Source: Pseudoxanthomonas indica
GTDB taxonomy: Bacteria > Pseudomonadota > Gammaproteobacteria > Xanthomonadales > Xanthomonadaceae
Reading direction: 5' to 3'
DNA length: 64,000 nt
Assembly: GCF_900167565.1 (NCBI RefSeq)
Contig: NZ_FUZV01000002.1
Location: 1,302,001 to 1,366,000 of the forward strand
The notes beneath the pieces are model-generated. The model made no database searches and was not told the DNA's origin. It saw only the letters and a program-made list of their open reading frames with translations. Position numbers and translations under genes: made by a program. Shown here piece by piece: positions 1 to 8,684 of this stretch (the stretch's first letter is position 1; the number at the start of each line of letters is the position of its first letter).

Positions 1-1561
1 CCACCATTTCGCGGAAGTCGTACTGGTAGCCTTCGACGTCGCCGCGCTGGCTGAAATCGCCCGCGGCGGCAGCGCCCGCCAGGCGCTTGATCTCGCTATT
101 GACCGCCGACAGGCTGGCCTTGGTCGCGTCCATGGCCTGGGTAATCACCGCCTTCTCGCCGGGCAGGCGATCCATGTCCACCGACAGATCACCAATCGCG
201 TAGCGGCGCATCACCTCCACCACGCGCATTTTCACCCCGATGTGCTGCGCGACCAGCGCATTGGTTTCGCGCACCATGCGGCCGTACTCGCCGGGGAACG
301 CGGCATCGTCGATGCGGAAGCTGATGGCGCCCTGGTCGTGCTGCACCGCCATTTCGCCGAGCGAAGCGAGCAGCGACTGGATCTTGGCCTGCATGCGCTG
401 CATGGCGCCCATCAGGTTGCCCATTTCATCCTGGCTGCGATGGAGGATGCGATGGTCTAGCTTGCCCTCGGCAATGGCGTCGGAGACGCGCACGGCTTCG
501 GCCAGCGGTTGCAATACCTGCCGGCGCACCAGCACATACAACGCGGCACACAGCACGGCGGCGGCGACCATGCCGACCAGCAGGATGGTCCACAGCAGCG
601 TGCGGGCCTGCGCCATCACCACGGCCGTCGGCACGACCACGCCGAGCGCGAAGCGCTGTTCGGCGCGGCCGATCTTCAACGGCACATACGCTTCGACCAT
701 GTCCGCATCGGACTGGGCGTCGTGCACTTCGCGGAATACGGTCTGATCCTTGCCCACCTGCGCCAGCACCGCGCGGGTATCGGCGTCTTCCAGCTTGCTG
801 CCAACCTTGCTGGCATCGCGATCGGCGACCACGGTGCCGGCTGGCGAGAGCAGGCGCACATAGCCTGCGCCGAGCGGGCGCAGCTTGGAGATGGATTCCT
901 GCAACGATTTCAGGGCCACATCGATGGTGACCACACCGAGGAATTTGCCATCCTCCACCATCGGCGTGGCCATGGTGGTCATCAGGATTTTCTGTCCGCC
1001 AATCTCGTAGGTATACGGATCGATCACGATCGGTTGTTTGAGCTTGCGTGGCAGCACATACCAGTCACCGTTGCCGGGCACTTCGTAATCGCGCAGCGGC
1101 TCCTGCATCGGCTGGCCGTTGCTCCAGGCCCAGTAGCTCATGAAGCGGCCGGTGGCGTCGTGGCCTTCGGCATCGATGAACTCGGCGTCCTTGCCGTCGT
1201 AGGCCTGGGTTTCCCAGATGGTGCCTACGCCGGTCCACTCGGGATGGGCGACGAGTTGGTTGTGCATCAGCATGCTGGCGCGCTTACGTTCCAGGCCGCC
1301 ATCGGCGCGCTGGGTCAGCAGGGCGTTCGCCAGTGCGTCGTTGGTATCGAAGGCGCGGGTGAGGTCGCTCGAGATGCGTGCGGCTTCCAGCTGGGCCAGG
1401 TTTTCCAGGCTGCCGTGGGCGCTTTCCATTAGCGCGTTGCTGCTCCTTATGTAGGTAATCCCTGCGGTGGCGCCGAACGCCAGGACCGCGATGACGGCGG
1501 TGCCTGCCATCAGGCGGGTGGCGATGCTTCTGGAGAACAGGTGGCTGAAAGAACGAATCAT
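1..1561 (-). CDS. methyl-accepting chemotaxis protein, dCache type (3' part outside window)
   Basis: Transmembrane chemoreceptor that would pass ligand signals to the CheA/CheW array at the pole. The reading frame is open from ATG at 1561 to the window edge (520 codons), so the C-terminal signalling domain is cut off. A short N-terminal stretch leads into TM1 (about residues 12-36), then a roughly 270-residue periplasmic region with a dCache-like pattern (TYEIGGQKILMTT, then GVVTIDVAL), TM2, and HAMP. A further HAMP-like module (RYAIGDLS ... [13 protein letters not shown]) closely matches the next receptor upstream. It follows that receptor, separated by a terminator and a short palindrome; a weak FliA-like site (TCAC-N15-GCCGATGA) lies upstream. 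The family is certain; the ligand is unknown. Confidence 0.9.
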   Translation of the reverse strand, partial: MIRSFSHLFSRSIATRLMAGTAVIAVLAFGATAGITYIRSSNALMESAHGSLENLAQLEAARISSDLTRAFDTNDALANALLTQRADGGLERKRASMLMHNQLVAHPEWTGVGTIWETQAYDGKDAEFIDAEGHDATGRFMSYWAWSNGQPMQEPLRDYEVPGNGDWYVLPRKLKQPIVIDPYTYEIGGQKILMTTMATPMVEDGKFLGVVTIDVALKSLQESISKLRPLGAGYVRLLSPAGTVVADRDASKVGSKLEDADTRAVLAQVGKDQTVFREVHDAQSDADMVEAYVPLKIGRAEQRFALGVVVPTAVVMAQARTLLWTILLVGMVAAAVLCAALYVLVRRQVLQPLAEAVRVSDAIAEGKLDHRILHRSQDEMGNLMGAMQRMQAKIQSLLASLGEMAVQHDQGAISFRIDDAAFPGEYGRMVRETNALVAQHIGVKMRVVEVMRRYAIGDLSVDMDRLPGEKAVITQAMDATKASLSAVNSEIKRLAGAAAAGDFSQRGDVEGYQYDFREMV

Positions 1562-1618
1562 GTTGGCTGCCTGATTGGGAGTGACGTGGCCAGGCCGGTG
1601 AGGCGGTCTGCCCAATCG

Positions 1619-1645
1619 TCATCGGCAGTTGCGGAGCAGAAGTGA
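1619..1645 (-). promoter_or_regulatory. weak candidate FliA (sigma-28) promoter for the partial chemoreceptor
   Basis: On the minus strand the -10 is GCCGATGA and, 15 bases upstream, TCAC sits where TAAA is expected. The -10 is good and the -35 poor, so this is only a candidate. Confidence 0.35.
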
Positions 1646-1724
1646 GGGGGTGTGAGCGGCCAGATGCTCTTTGCGTGACGTTGCGCACGTTGTGGGGTGG
1701 GGGAGGCCTTTTGCTCGTTCGTAC

Positions 1725-1794
1725 AACCGGGGTCAGAGTACGTTTTCTCAGTCAAGCGCTTGCGCATGGTCGCAATGGTGCTCTGACCCCGGTT
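1725..1794. repeat. short palindromic element with GGGGTCAGAG ends
   Basis: Perfect 14-bp inverted arms (AACCGGGGTCAGAG at 1725-1738 and its complement at 1781-1794) enclose 42 bp that contain a second perfect palindrome, CAAGCGCTTG (1753-1762). GGGGTCAGAGTAC ends resemble sequences seen around REP-associated tyrosine transposases in xanthomonads, so this may be a non-autonomous relic. No transposase gene is nearby. Confidence 0.6.
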
Positions 1795-1811
1795 TTCAGA
1801 CTTCCCAAAAG

Positions 1812-1842
1812 AAGAAGCCGGCCCCAGGGAGACCGGCTTCTT
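1812..1842 (-). terminator. intrinsic terminator of the full-length chemoreceptor gene
   Basis: Perfect 10-bp arms AAGAAGCCGG (1812-1821) and CCGGCTTCTT (1833-1842) with an 11-nt loop. On the minus strand the hairpin runs into CTTTTGGG. It lies 22 bp past the receptor's stop. Confidence 0.75.
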
Positions 1843-1864
1843 CAAGCAGCAGGAGAGAAAGGGC

Positions 1865-4111
1865 TTAAAACTCGGCCCACTCTCCCTCGGCCATGGCCGG
1901 TTCCGGCTTGGCAGCCTTGCGGGCCACCGGACGTGCGGCGGCGGGCTTGGCCGGCGACTTGGCGGAAGCAAAGCTGGTCGGTGCCGATACCGCCACCGAC
2001 GCCGCCTTGCTGCGGCCGTCGATGACGAACACATCGACGGCTTCGGTCAGCGAGCGCGCCTGATCTTCCATCGAGCGGGCAGCGGCGGAGGCTTCTTCCA
2101 CCAGGGCCGCGTTCTGCTGGGTGGTCTCGTCCATCTGGGTGATGGTCTGATTGACCTGTTCGATGCCGGCCGACTGTTCCTGCGAGGCCGCGGAAATCTC
2201 GGCCATGATGTCGGTCACGCGCTGCACCGACGAGACGATCTCGCCCATCGTGTTGCCGGCCTGGTTGACCAGGTTGGAGCCTTCGCTGACCTTGTCCACC
2301 GACTCTTCGATCAATCCCTTGATTTCCTTGGCGGCAGTGGCCGAACGCTGCGCCAGCGTGCGCACTTCCGAGGCCACCACGGCAAAGCCACGGCCCTGTT
2401 CGCCGGCACGGGCGGCTTCCACCGCGGCGTTCAAGGCCAGGATGTTGGTCTGGAACGAGATGCCGTCGATGACCGAGATGATCTCGGCAATCTTGCGCGA
2501 GGACGCTTCAATCGCGCGCATGGTGTTGACCACCTGGCCGACGACTTCGCCGCCGGTGGAGGCCACGCCGGCCGCACCGATGGCCAGTTGGTTGGCCTGG
2601 CGGGCGGAGTCGGCGTTCTGGCGCACGGTGGAGGTCAGCTCTTCCATCGAGGCGGCGGTTTCTTCCAGGTTGGCGGCCTGCTGTTCGGTGCGGCGGGCCA
2701 GGTCCGAATTGCCCGAGGCAATTTCGCCGGCAGCGGTGTTGATGGCCGCGGACGAATCCTGGATACGCGAAACGATGTCGGTCAGCTGCGCCACGGTGGC
2801 GTTGGCATCGTCACGCATGCGCGCGAACACGCCGTGGAATTCGCCATCCATGCGCACGGTCAGGTCGCCGCGGGCAATGGCCTGCAGCAACTCGGACAGG
2901 CGACCCAGGTTGGTGTCGCTGACGGCCATCATCGCGTTCAGGCCTTCGATCATCACGCGGAAGTCGTACTGGAAGCGCTCGGCATCGCCGCGTGCGGTGA
3001 AGTCGCCGGCGGCGGCGGCGCCGGACAGGCGCTTGATTTCGTTGTTGATCGCCGAGAGGCTGGCCTTGGCCTGATCCATCGACTCGTGCAGCTTGGCGCG
3101 CTGGCCGGGCAGGCGACGAGCGTCCTGCGACAGGTCGCCGATGGCGTAGCGGTTGAGCACGGCGGTGGCGTCGTTGATGGCGTCCAGGTGCTCGAACATC
3201 ATGGTGTTGATGCCCTTGGCCAGTTCGCCGTACACGCCCGGGAAATCTTCCGGCACGCGCTGGGAAATGTTCTCGCCGGCGTGCATGCGCGCCATGTGCT
3301 GGGTTTCGTCGGAGAAGCGGCGCAGCAGCTTCATCATTTCGTCGGTGGAGGCCAGCATCTGGCCCAGTTCGTCACGGCTGCCACGCTCGACCTTGGTCGA
3401 CAGGTCGCCGCGCGAGACGGCATTGACCGCACGCAGGGCCTGAGCCAGCGGGCCGGTGATGGAGCGGGTGATCGCCACGGCCAGGAACACTCCCAGCAAC
3501 ACGGCCACGCCCAAGCCCACGCCCATCGCCAGCACGGTGCGCGAGTGCGCCTGCTGCGAGGCCTTCACCTGCAGGGCGAGGTTCTCGACGTTGTACTGCG
3601 ACAGGTCTTTCAGGTGGTTGAACAGTTCGCGACGGAGCTTGCGCGATTCATCGCTGGAAATAGCCTGAGCGGTGGCGAAATCATCGGCGGCCACGGCGGC
3701 GGCAATGCGATCGTGCGCCTCGAAATAGGCCTTGCGAGCGGCAACGACCTTGTCGTAGATGGCCTTTTCCTCGGCCGATGATTCGATCGGAATGTCGTTG
3801 TAGCCGGCTTCCTCGGCGTCGATCAGCTTGCGCGTTTCGGTCAGTTTCTTGTCGTAGTCGGCCAGTTCTTCCGGCTGGCCCTGCTTGGTCAGCTGCGACT
3901 GCTCGTAGGTGCGGTACTCACCCAGTTGCGCGCGCATCTCGCCCAGGTGCTGCACTGCGGGCATCCAGTTGGTGTTGACGTCGACCATCTGCGTGTTGGC
4001 CACCGACAGACGCCACAGCGACAGTGCGCCCAGGGCCAGAGTCAGTACAACGATGGTGCTGAAGGCCAACGCCAGCTTGCGTGCGATGGGGAGGTTGCGG
4101 AACCAGTTCAT
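1865..4111 (-). CDS. methyl-accepting chemotaxis protein with multiple HAMP-like modules and a C-terminal CheR tether
   Basis: 748-residue chemoreceptor. TM1 is at about residues 12-32; a periplasmic helical bundle of about 155 residues (4HB type) follows; TM2 is at about 190-212. HAMP (ITRSITGPL) comes next, then at least two further HAMP-like repeats ([20 protein letters not shown]), then the cytoplasmic methylation/signalling hairpin with the conserved tip [16 protein letters not shown]. The Ala/Lys/Pro-rich tail ends in EWAEF, matching the xWxxF pentapeptide by which high-abundance receptors hold CheR. A FliA promoter lies upstream and a terminator downstream, so it is probably a single transcript. 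No cheR or cheB is in the window. Confidence 0.97.
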   Translation of the reverse strand: MNWFRNLPIARKLALAFSTIVVLTLALGALSLWRLSVANTQMVDVNTNWMPAVQHLGEMRAQLGEYRTYEQSQLTKQGQPEELADYDKKLTETRKLIDAEEAGYNDIPIESSAEEKAIYDKVVAARKAYFEAHDRIAAAVAADDFATAQAISSDESRKLRRELFNHLKDLSQYNVENLALQVKASQQAHSRTVLAMGVGLGVAVLLGVFLAVAITRSITGPLAQALRAVNAVSRGDLSTKVERGSRDELGQMLASTDEMMKLLRRFSDETQHMARMHAGENISQRVPEDFPGVYGELAKGINTMMFEHLDAINDATAVLNRYAIGDLSQDARRLPGQRAKLHESMDQAKASLSAINNEIKRLSGAAAAGDFTARGDAERFQYDFRVMIEGLNAMMAVSDTNLGRLSELLQAIARGDLTVRMDGEFHGVFARMRDDANATVAQLTDIVSRIQDSSAAINTAAGEIASGNSDLARRTEQQAANLEETAASMEELTSTVRQNADSARQANQLAIGAAGVASTGGEVVGQVVNTMRAIEASSRKIAEIISVIDGISFQTNILALNAAVEAARAGEQGRGFAVVASEVRTLAQRSATAAKEIKGLIEESVDKVSEGSNLVNQAGNTMGEIVSSVQRVTDIMAEISAASQEQSAGIEQVNQTITQMDETTQQNAALVEEASAAARSMEDQARSLTEAVDVFVIDGRSKAASVAVSAPTSFASAKSPAKPAAARPVARKAAKPEPAMAEGEWAEF

Positions 4112-4187
4112 TACGACTTCTCCTGAGGGGTGAAGCGCGCTGGATCCCCCCAGGACGGCGCGCAGACGACGGTGTTGTCACTCAGGA

Positions 4188-4214
4188 ATAACGGCGGCAA
4201 TGGCGCTGGCTTTA
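4188..4214 (-). promoter_or_regulatory. FliA (sigma-28) promoter of the full-length chemoreceptor
   Basis: Minus-strand TAAA (4211-4214), a 15-base spacer, then GCCGTTAT (4188-4195); the consensus is TAAA-N15-GCCGATAA. It sits 77 bp before the ATG. Confidence 0.8.
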
Positions 4215-4290
4215 TGCCTTTTTCGTGAAACTATTTAGTCGTAAGTCATTGCCTGACATGGACGACGGCAGCGTCCGCCAGAAAGACGAA

Positions 4291-4321
4291 AACCCCGCCG
4301 AACCTGCACGATTCGACGGGG
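4291..4321 (-). terminator. intrinsic terminator of the porin gene
   Basis: Arms CCCCGCCGAA (4293-4302) and TTCGACGGGG (4312-4321) pair with one G-U and are followed on the minus strand by a TTTTC tail, just past the porin stop. Confidence 0.75.
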
Positions 4322-4348
4322 CTTGCCGGATGAAGTGAAGCGGCGGCG

Positions 4349-5554
4349 TCAGAACGAGAACTGCGCGCGCAACTCCAGCACCTTGGGATCCGCACTGAGG
4401 CCGGCGCGCTTGGCGTCGACCATCACGTAGTTGGCCTGCACCTTGAAGTACTTGCCGAAGTAGCCGTTCACGCCCAGCGTCCAGTTGTTTTCGCGGCCGC
4501 CGGCAATGCCGTCGTTGTTGAGGTCGATCGAACTGTAGCGGGCCAGCACTTCCCAGGCGCCGTACTTGTTGGCGGGCACCGGGTTGGAGACGTTGCCGGC
4601 GCTGTACCCGCGCGATTCGCCGGTGACCACCCAGCTGCCGAACACGTAGAAGCCATCCGACGAGTACGAAGGCAGGCCGGCGTCGCGGCGGGTCTGCTGC
4701 ATCAGGTATTCACCCTGCAGCGACCACGCGCCCTTGATCCACAGCGCTTCCAGGCCTTCGCGGCGGATGCGGTCAACCCGCGTCAGGTTGCCCGAATCCA
4801 CCAGCCGCACCGTGGTCAGCGAGCCTTCCGGCTTGGCGCGCCAGCGCACGCTCGGCAGGATGGTCTGGCCCAGGCCATTGACCTCGCTGTCGGGGTTTTC
4901 CTGCGAGGCCGACACACCGAAGTGCAGCACATCGCCGGCCGACTTGTGCGGCGTCCACGCCGCACGCATGGCCACGGTGGTGCCCGGGTTGTTGCCCTGC
5001 AGATCGTTGCCCCAGAAATAGCCGAGGTTCCAGAGGTATTGCGGACGTTCGAACGCCCATTCGACACCGACGCGGCGGCTTTCATAGAACGCCTGCGTGG
5101 GCAGCGAGTTTTCCATGAAGCTGGTGGCGCGGGTCGAGGTGTAGCCTTCGAAACCCACCGGCAACTTGAACTGGCCGATGCGCACCTTGCCCATGTCCTT
5201 GCCGAACAGGCCCTTGGTGTCCAGGCGCAGGGCCACGTCCATCCAGGTCTCGGCTTCGAAATCGTAGGCCGCGACGAAGTCGTAGTAACCCTTGCGCTTG
5301 AGGGTCATGCCGAATTCGCGGCGACGGAAATCATCGTCGTCGACGAAGGTGGTGGCGGGCGTGCCGTAGCCATCACCGGAATAGTTGTTGTAGTCGTAAT
5401 GGAAGTTGCCGGTGGCGGCCAGTTCGGTGCCGTCGGAGAACACGATGCGCGGTGGCCAGGCCTTGGCCTGGGTGGAACTGGCCGCTTCTTCGGCAGCAGC
5501 GGGCATGGCCAGCGCGCCGAGGACGGCGAGGGCCAGGATCGAATGTTTCTTCAT
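4349..5554 (-). CDS. phosphate-selective porin family outer-membrane protein (OprP/OprO-like)
   Basis: 401 residues with a clear signal peptide (MKKHSILALAVLGALAMPAAA, cleavage after AAA). The mature protein is rich in alternating aromatic/polar beta strands and ends in LRAQFSF, the C-terminal aromatic signature of outer-membrane barrels. The pattern (KRKGYYDF near residue 90, VRIGQFKLPVGFE) matches the Porin_O_P family, which forms anion or pyrophosphate channels. It lies 84 bp after cheA and could be co-transcribed, but has its own terminator. Substrate is inferred from the family only; its place inside a chemotaxis cluster is unusual. Confidence 0.85.
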   Translation of the reverse strand: MKKHSILALAVLGALAMPAAAEEAASSTQAKAWPPRIVFSDGTELAATGNFHYDYNNYSGDGYGTPATTFVDDDDFRRREFGMTLKRKGYYDFVAAYDFEAETWMDVALRLDTKGLFGKDMGKVRIGQFKLPVGFEGYTSTRATSFMENSLPTQAFYESRRVGVEWAFERPQYLWNLGYFWGNDLQGNNPGTTVAMRAAWTPHKSAGDVLHFGVSASQENPDSEVNGLGQTILPSVRWRAKPEGSLTTVRLVDSGNLTRVDRIRREGLEALWIKGAWSLQGEYLMQQTRRDAGLPSYSSDGFYVFGSWVVTGESRGYSAGNVSNPVPANKYGAWEVLARYSSIDLNNDGIAGGRENNWTLGVNGYFGKYFKVQANYVMVDAKRAGLSADPKVLELRAQFSF

Positions 5555-5638
5555 GGAGTCCTACTTGGAATACGGAGCCGGCGGCCCGCGAGTCGGGCGC
5601 ATCTTAAAAGATGTGCAGGCTTGAACGGGTGATCGAAA

Positions 5639-7600
5639 TCAAGCGGCCTGAGGAAGGCGCAGCGAGCGAACCAGGCCACCAATATCGACAATCAGCGCAA
5701 CCCGGCCGTCGCCCAGGATGGTAGCGCCGGAGATGCCGTGGATGCGGCGGTAATTGTTTTCCAGGTTCTTGACCACCACCTGCTGCTGGCCGATCAGTTC
5801 GTCCACTTCCAGCGCCAGTTTCTGGCCATCGCCTTCCACCACCACCACCAACGGATCCGGGTTGCGCTGGCCACCGTAGTTGTAGTGTTCGTTGAGCGAC
5901 AGCAGCGGCAGGTATTCGCCGCGCACGCGCAGCACCTTGCCTTCGCCGGCCAGGGTGCGCACGTCGTCGGGCTGCGGCTGCAACGCTTCCAGCACGTAGT
6001 TCAGCGGCAGGATCAGGGTTTCCTCGCCGACCGACACGGCCATGCCGTCGAGGATGGCCAGGGTCAGCGGCAGGCGGATGACCACGCGCGTGCCCTTGCC
6101 GGCAGTGCTTTCCAGCTGCACTTCGCCGCCCAGGGCCTGGATGTTCTTGCGCACCACATCCATGCCGACGCCGCGACCGGACAGATCCGTCACCGCCTCG
6201 GCGGTGGAGAAGCCGGCCTGGAAAATCAAATCCCAGACCTGCGTGTCGGTGGGATTTTCCGGCACGCTCAAGCCGCGTTCGGCGGCCTTGGCCAGGATGC
6301 GTTCGCGATTCAGGCCGCGGCCGTCGTCGCTGACTTCGATGACGATATGACCACCCTGATGCGAGGCGGCCAGGGTGATGGTGCCGGTTTCTTCCTTGCC
6401 CGCTTCGCGACGCACGTCCGGCATTTCCAGGCCGTGATCGATCGAGTTGCGGACCAGATGCACCAGCGGATCGGCGATGCGTTCAATCAGGCCCTTGTCC
6501 AGTTCCGTGCCTTCGCCAATCGTGCGCAGGCGGACCTGCTTGCCCAGGCGCGAGGACAGATCGCGGACCAGGCGCGGGAAGCGGCGGAACACCGCATCGA
6601 CCGGCAGCATGCGCACGCCGATCACGGCTTCCTGCAGATCGCGGGTGTTGCGCTCCAGCAGATCCAGGCCGGCGAACAGGCGTTCGCACTGGGCCGGATC
6701 GAGCACGCCAGAGACCTGCTTGAGCATGGCCTGGGTGATGACCAGTTCGCCGACCAGGTTGATCAGGCCGTCGATCTTGTCGACGCTGACGCGGATGGAG
6801 GTTTCGGCGGCTTCGCCATTGGCCGCAGGCGCGCCGGTGGCGGCAGCGGGTGTGTCGACGGCGGGCACGCCGGCAGCCGGGGTGGCGGCCACGGCAGCGG
6901 CGATGGGCTGGATGTCCAGCTCGCAATCGTCGACCACCCAGGCGAAGGCTTCTTCCACCTGCGATCGCGGAACCTTGCCGATCAGGCCCAGATCCCAGGC
7001 CAGATAGGCTTCCAGCGGATCCATCTGCTCGAAGCCGGGCAGGCGATCCACCCGCGTGGCGACTTTCAGTTGGCCCAGGTGTTCGAGCTCGCGCAGGATG
7101 CGCAGCGGATCGTTGCCGCTCATGAACAAGCCGGGCGCAGGCGCAAAGCCAATTTGCCAGCCTTCCGGCGCTGCTTCGGCCTGGGCGACCGGCACAGGTG
7201 CGGCAGCGGCGTCGCCGGAGAGCACGGCGGTCAGGCGCGCATGCACGGCCTTGACAGCCACCGGATCGGCGACGTGACCGTGTTCGGCTTCGGCCAGCAG
7301 GCTGCGCAGCACATCGACCGAAGCCAGCATCGCATCAATCGCATCACCGCTGACGTCGCGCTTGCCGGCGCGCAGTTCGTCCAGCAGCGTTTCCAGCACA
7401 TGGGTCAGGCTGGCGACGGCGTCAAAGCCGAAGGTCGCCGAACCGCCCTTGATCGAATGCGCGGCGCGGAAGATCGAATTGATCAGTTCCGCATCGCGGT
7501 TGCCATTCTCCAGCGACAGCAGACCGGACTCCATCGCTTCCAGCCCTTCGCGGCTTTCCTCGAAGAAGGTGGCGTGGAAACGTTGCATGTCCATGTTCAT
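5639..7600 (-). CDS. cheA: chemotaxis histidine kinase CheA (first of two)
   Basis: 653-residue soluble kinase that phosphorylates CheY-type regulators in response to receptors. Order: Hpt domain with the phospho-acceptor His at about 48 (AAHSIKGGS), a second small domain at about 150-235, an Ala/Pro linker, dimerisation helices (VGELVITQAM), a GHKL ATPase with N box (HLVRNSIDHG) and G box (GRGVGMDVV), and a C-terminal CheW-like domain. It is the third gene of a STAS-cheY-cheA operon led by a FliA promoter. The other CheA in the window (13668-15407) is shorter and sits in the classical cheYZA set, so the two kinases may serve one array or split inputs. Confidence 0.97.
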   Translation of the reverse strand: MNMDMQRFHATFFEESREGLEAMESGLLSLENGNRDAELINSIFRAAHSIKGGSATFGFDAVASLTHVLETLLDELRAGKRDVSGDAIDAMLASVDVLRSLLAEAEHGHVADPVAVKAVHARLTAVLSGDAAAAPVPVAQAEAAPEGWQIGFAPAPGLFMSGNDPLRILRELEHLGQLKVATRVDRLPGFEQMDPLEAYLAWDLGLIGKVPRSQVEEAFAWVVDDCELDIQPIAAAVAATPAAGVPAVDTPAAATGAPAANGEAAETSIRVSVDKIDGLINLVGELVITQAMLKQVSGVLDPAQCERLFAGLDLLERNTRDLQEAVIGVRMLPVDAVFRRFPRLVRDLSSRLGKQVRLRTIGEGTELDKGLIERIADPLVHLVRNSIDHGLEMPDVRREAGKEETGTITLAASHQGGHIVIEVSDDGRGLNRERILAKAAERGLSVPENPTDTQVWDLIFQAGFSTAEAVTDLSGRGVGMDVVRKNIQALGGEVQLESTAGKGTRVVIRLPLTLAILDGMAVSVGEETLILPLNYVLEALQPQPDDVRTLAGEGKVLRVRGEYLPLLSLNEHYNYGGQRNPDPLVVVVEGDGQKLALEVDELIGQQQVVVKNLENNYRRIHGISGATILGDGRVALIVDIGGLVRSLRLPQAA

Positions 7601-7665
7601 GGGCGCGGAGCTCGTACGGTCGGAAGGCGGGGTGGGGCGGTGGACAGCGGATGCCGGTGTGGCGA

Positions 7666-8031
7666 TCAGCCCAGGACTTTCTGGATGGTGGCGACCAGCT
7701 GTTCCGGATTGAACGGCTTGACCAGCCAGCCGGTGGCGCCGGCGGCCTTGCCTTCGGCCTTCTTGTCGGCGGCCGATTCCGTGGTGAGCATCAGCATGGG
7801 GGTGAACTTGTAGTCCGGCAGGCCACGCAGGGCGCGGATCAGCGAGATGCCGTCCATGTTGGGCATGTTGACGTCGGTGACCACCGCGTTGAAGCGCGAA
7901 CCCTGCGCACGGCCCAAGGCGACCTGGCCGTCTTCGGCTTCATCGACCGCGTATCCGGCGGAGGTCAGGGCGAAGGCGACCATCTGGCGCATCGAGGCCG
8001 AATCGTCCACCACCAAAATACGTGCGCTCAT
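7666..8031 (-). CDS. CheY-like single-domain response regulator
   Basis: 121-residue receiver domain with the acidic pair (VVDDSASM), phospho-acceptor Asp near residue 54 in VVTDVNMPNMDG, Thr in MLTTES and Lys in LVKPF. There is no output domain. It overlaps the STAS gene by 4 bp (ATGA) and is followed by cheA, so it is the likely substrate of that CheA. It may act as a second CheY or as a phosphate sink for the main CheY at 16030-16428; sequence alone does not decide. Confidence 0.93.
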   Translation of the reverse strand: MSARILVVDDSASMRQMVAFALTSAGYAVDEAEDGQVALGRAQGSRFNAVVTDVNMPNMDGISLIRALRGLPDYKFTPMLMLTTESAADKKAEGKAAGATGWLVKPFNPEQLVATIQKVLG

Positions 8032-8342
8032 GCGGCGTTCTCCACAAAGTTCGAGTTGTTGTTGTTGTCGGAAGGCACCAGACCCAGTTCGGCCTCCAGG
8101 CCCAGCAGGCGCGCAGCGTCACGGAAGGAGGCGCTGCTGTCGGCAAAGGCGGTGCGATGACCGGCCTTGGCGCGCTCCAGGAAAAACGAAAACAGCACCT
8201 GCAAGCTGGCGGTGTGCACGCGTTGCACGGCGGTCGCATCGAGCACCAGCTCGTCGCTCTGGGCCAGATGCGGGGCCAGCTGCTGTTTGAGGTCGCTGGC
8301 GGCCTCGATGCCGAGGTCGGCGGCCAGGGGTACTGCGCTCAT
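8028..8342 (-). CDS. STAS-domain protein of the chemotaxis operon
   Basis: 104 residues. The ATG at 8342 follows a TTCGGAG ribosome site by 5 bases; an upstream in-frame start would run into the promoter. The sequence shows the STAS fold pattern of anti-sigma factor antagonists (LVLDATAVQRVHTASLQVL, with a Ser/Thr at the usual phosphorylation position) and ends in an Asn-rich tail. STAS proteins of this type often lead chemotaxis operons; their role is poorly defined, possibly binding CheA or a regulator. First gene after a FliA promoter and overlapping the cheY-like gene by 4 bp. Confidence 0.85.
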   Translation of the reverse strand: MSAVPLAADLGIEAASDLKQQLAPHLAQSDELVLDATAVQRVHTASLQVLFSFFLERAKAGHRTAFADSSASFRDAARLLGLEAELGLVPSDNNNNSNFVENAA

Positions 8343-8371
8343 TGCTGCTCCGAAGGGTCGGTTCCCGTGTG

Positions 8372-8398
8372 GTATCGGCCGATGGCGGGAGCACTTGA
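8372..8398 (-). promoter_or_regulatory. FliA (sigma-28) promoter of the STAS-cheY-cheA operon
   Basis: Minus-strand TCAA (8395-8398), 15 bases, GCCGATAC (8372-8379); three of four -35 bases and seven of eight -10 bases match. It starts 30 bp before the STAS ATG. Confidence 0.75.
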
Positions 8399-8684
8399 GC
8401 GGGTGGGTGGGCACGGGTGAAAAAGTGAGATGCACATCAAGTTTCGACTTCTGTCGTTTCAGTTTGCAATTTCAGTGCCTCCGTAGCATTCAAGGGCTGT
8501 GCCAGGCGAGTGCGATTCTTCGTTTTTGCCTGTTTTTACGCATACATGAAGAGATGGATGGAGGAGGCCAGGCTGTGTTTCACTGCGCCCCTGCCGTCCT
8601 TGATCCAACTATTAGAATCGCCAGCCAATGGTCTGAGTAGGCGTGATGGCTATGCAAGTTCGCACAGGATCAGAGGTGCACGAA

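Larger units (their letters stand above)
1562..1864. other. gene-free spacer between two chemoreceptor genes
   Basis: No coding sequence is supported. It holds the terminator of the upstream receptor (1812-1842), a GGGGTCAGAG-type inverted repeat (1725-1794) and a weak FliA-like promoter for the downstream receptor (1619-1645). Confidence 0.7.

Noticed and set aside
5600..5613. CATCTTAAAAGATG palindrome before the porin as an operator
   Set aside because: Short AT-rich palindrome with no second copy and no matching regulator; could be chance.
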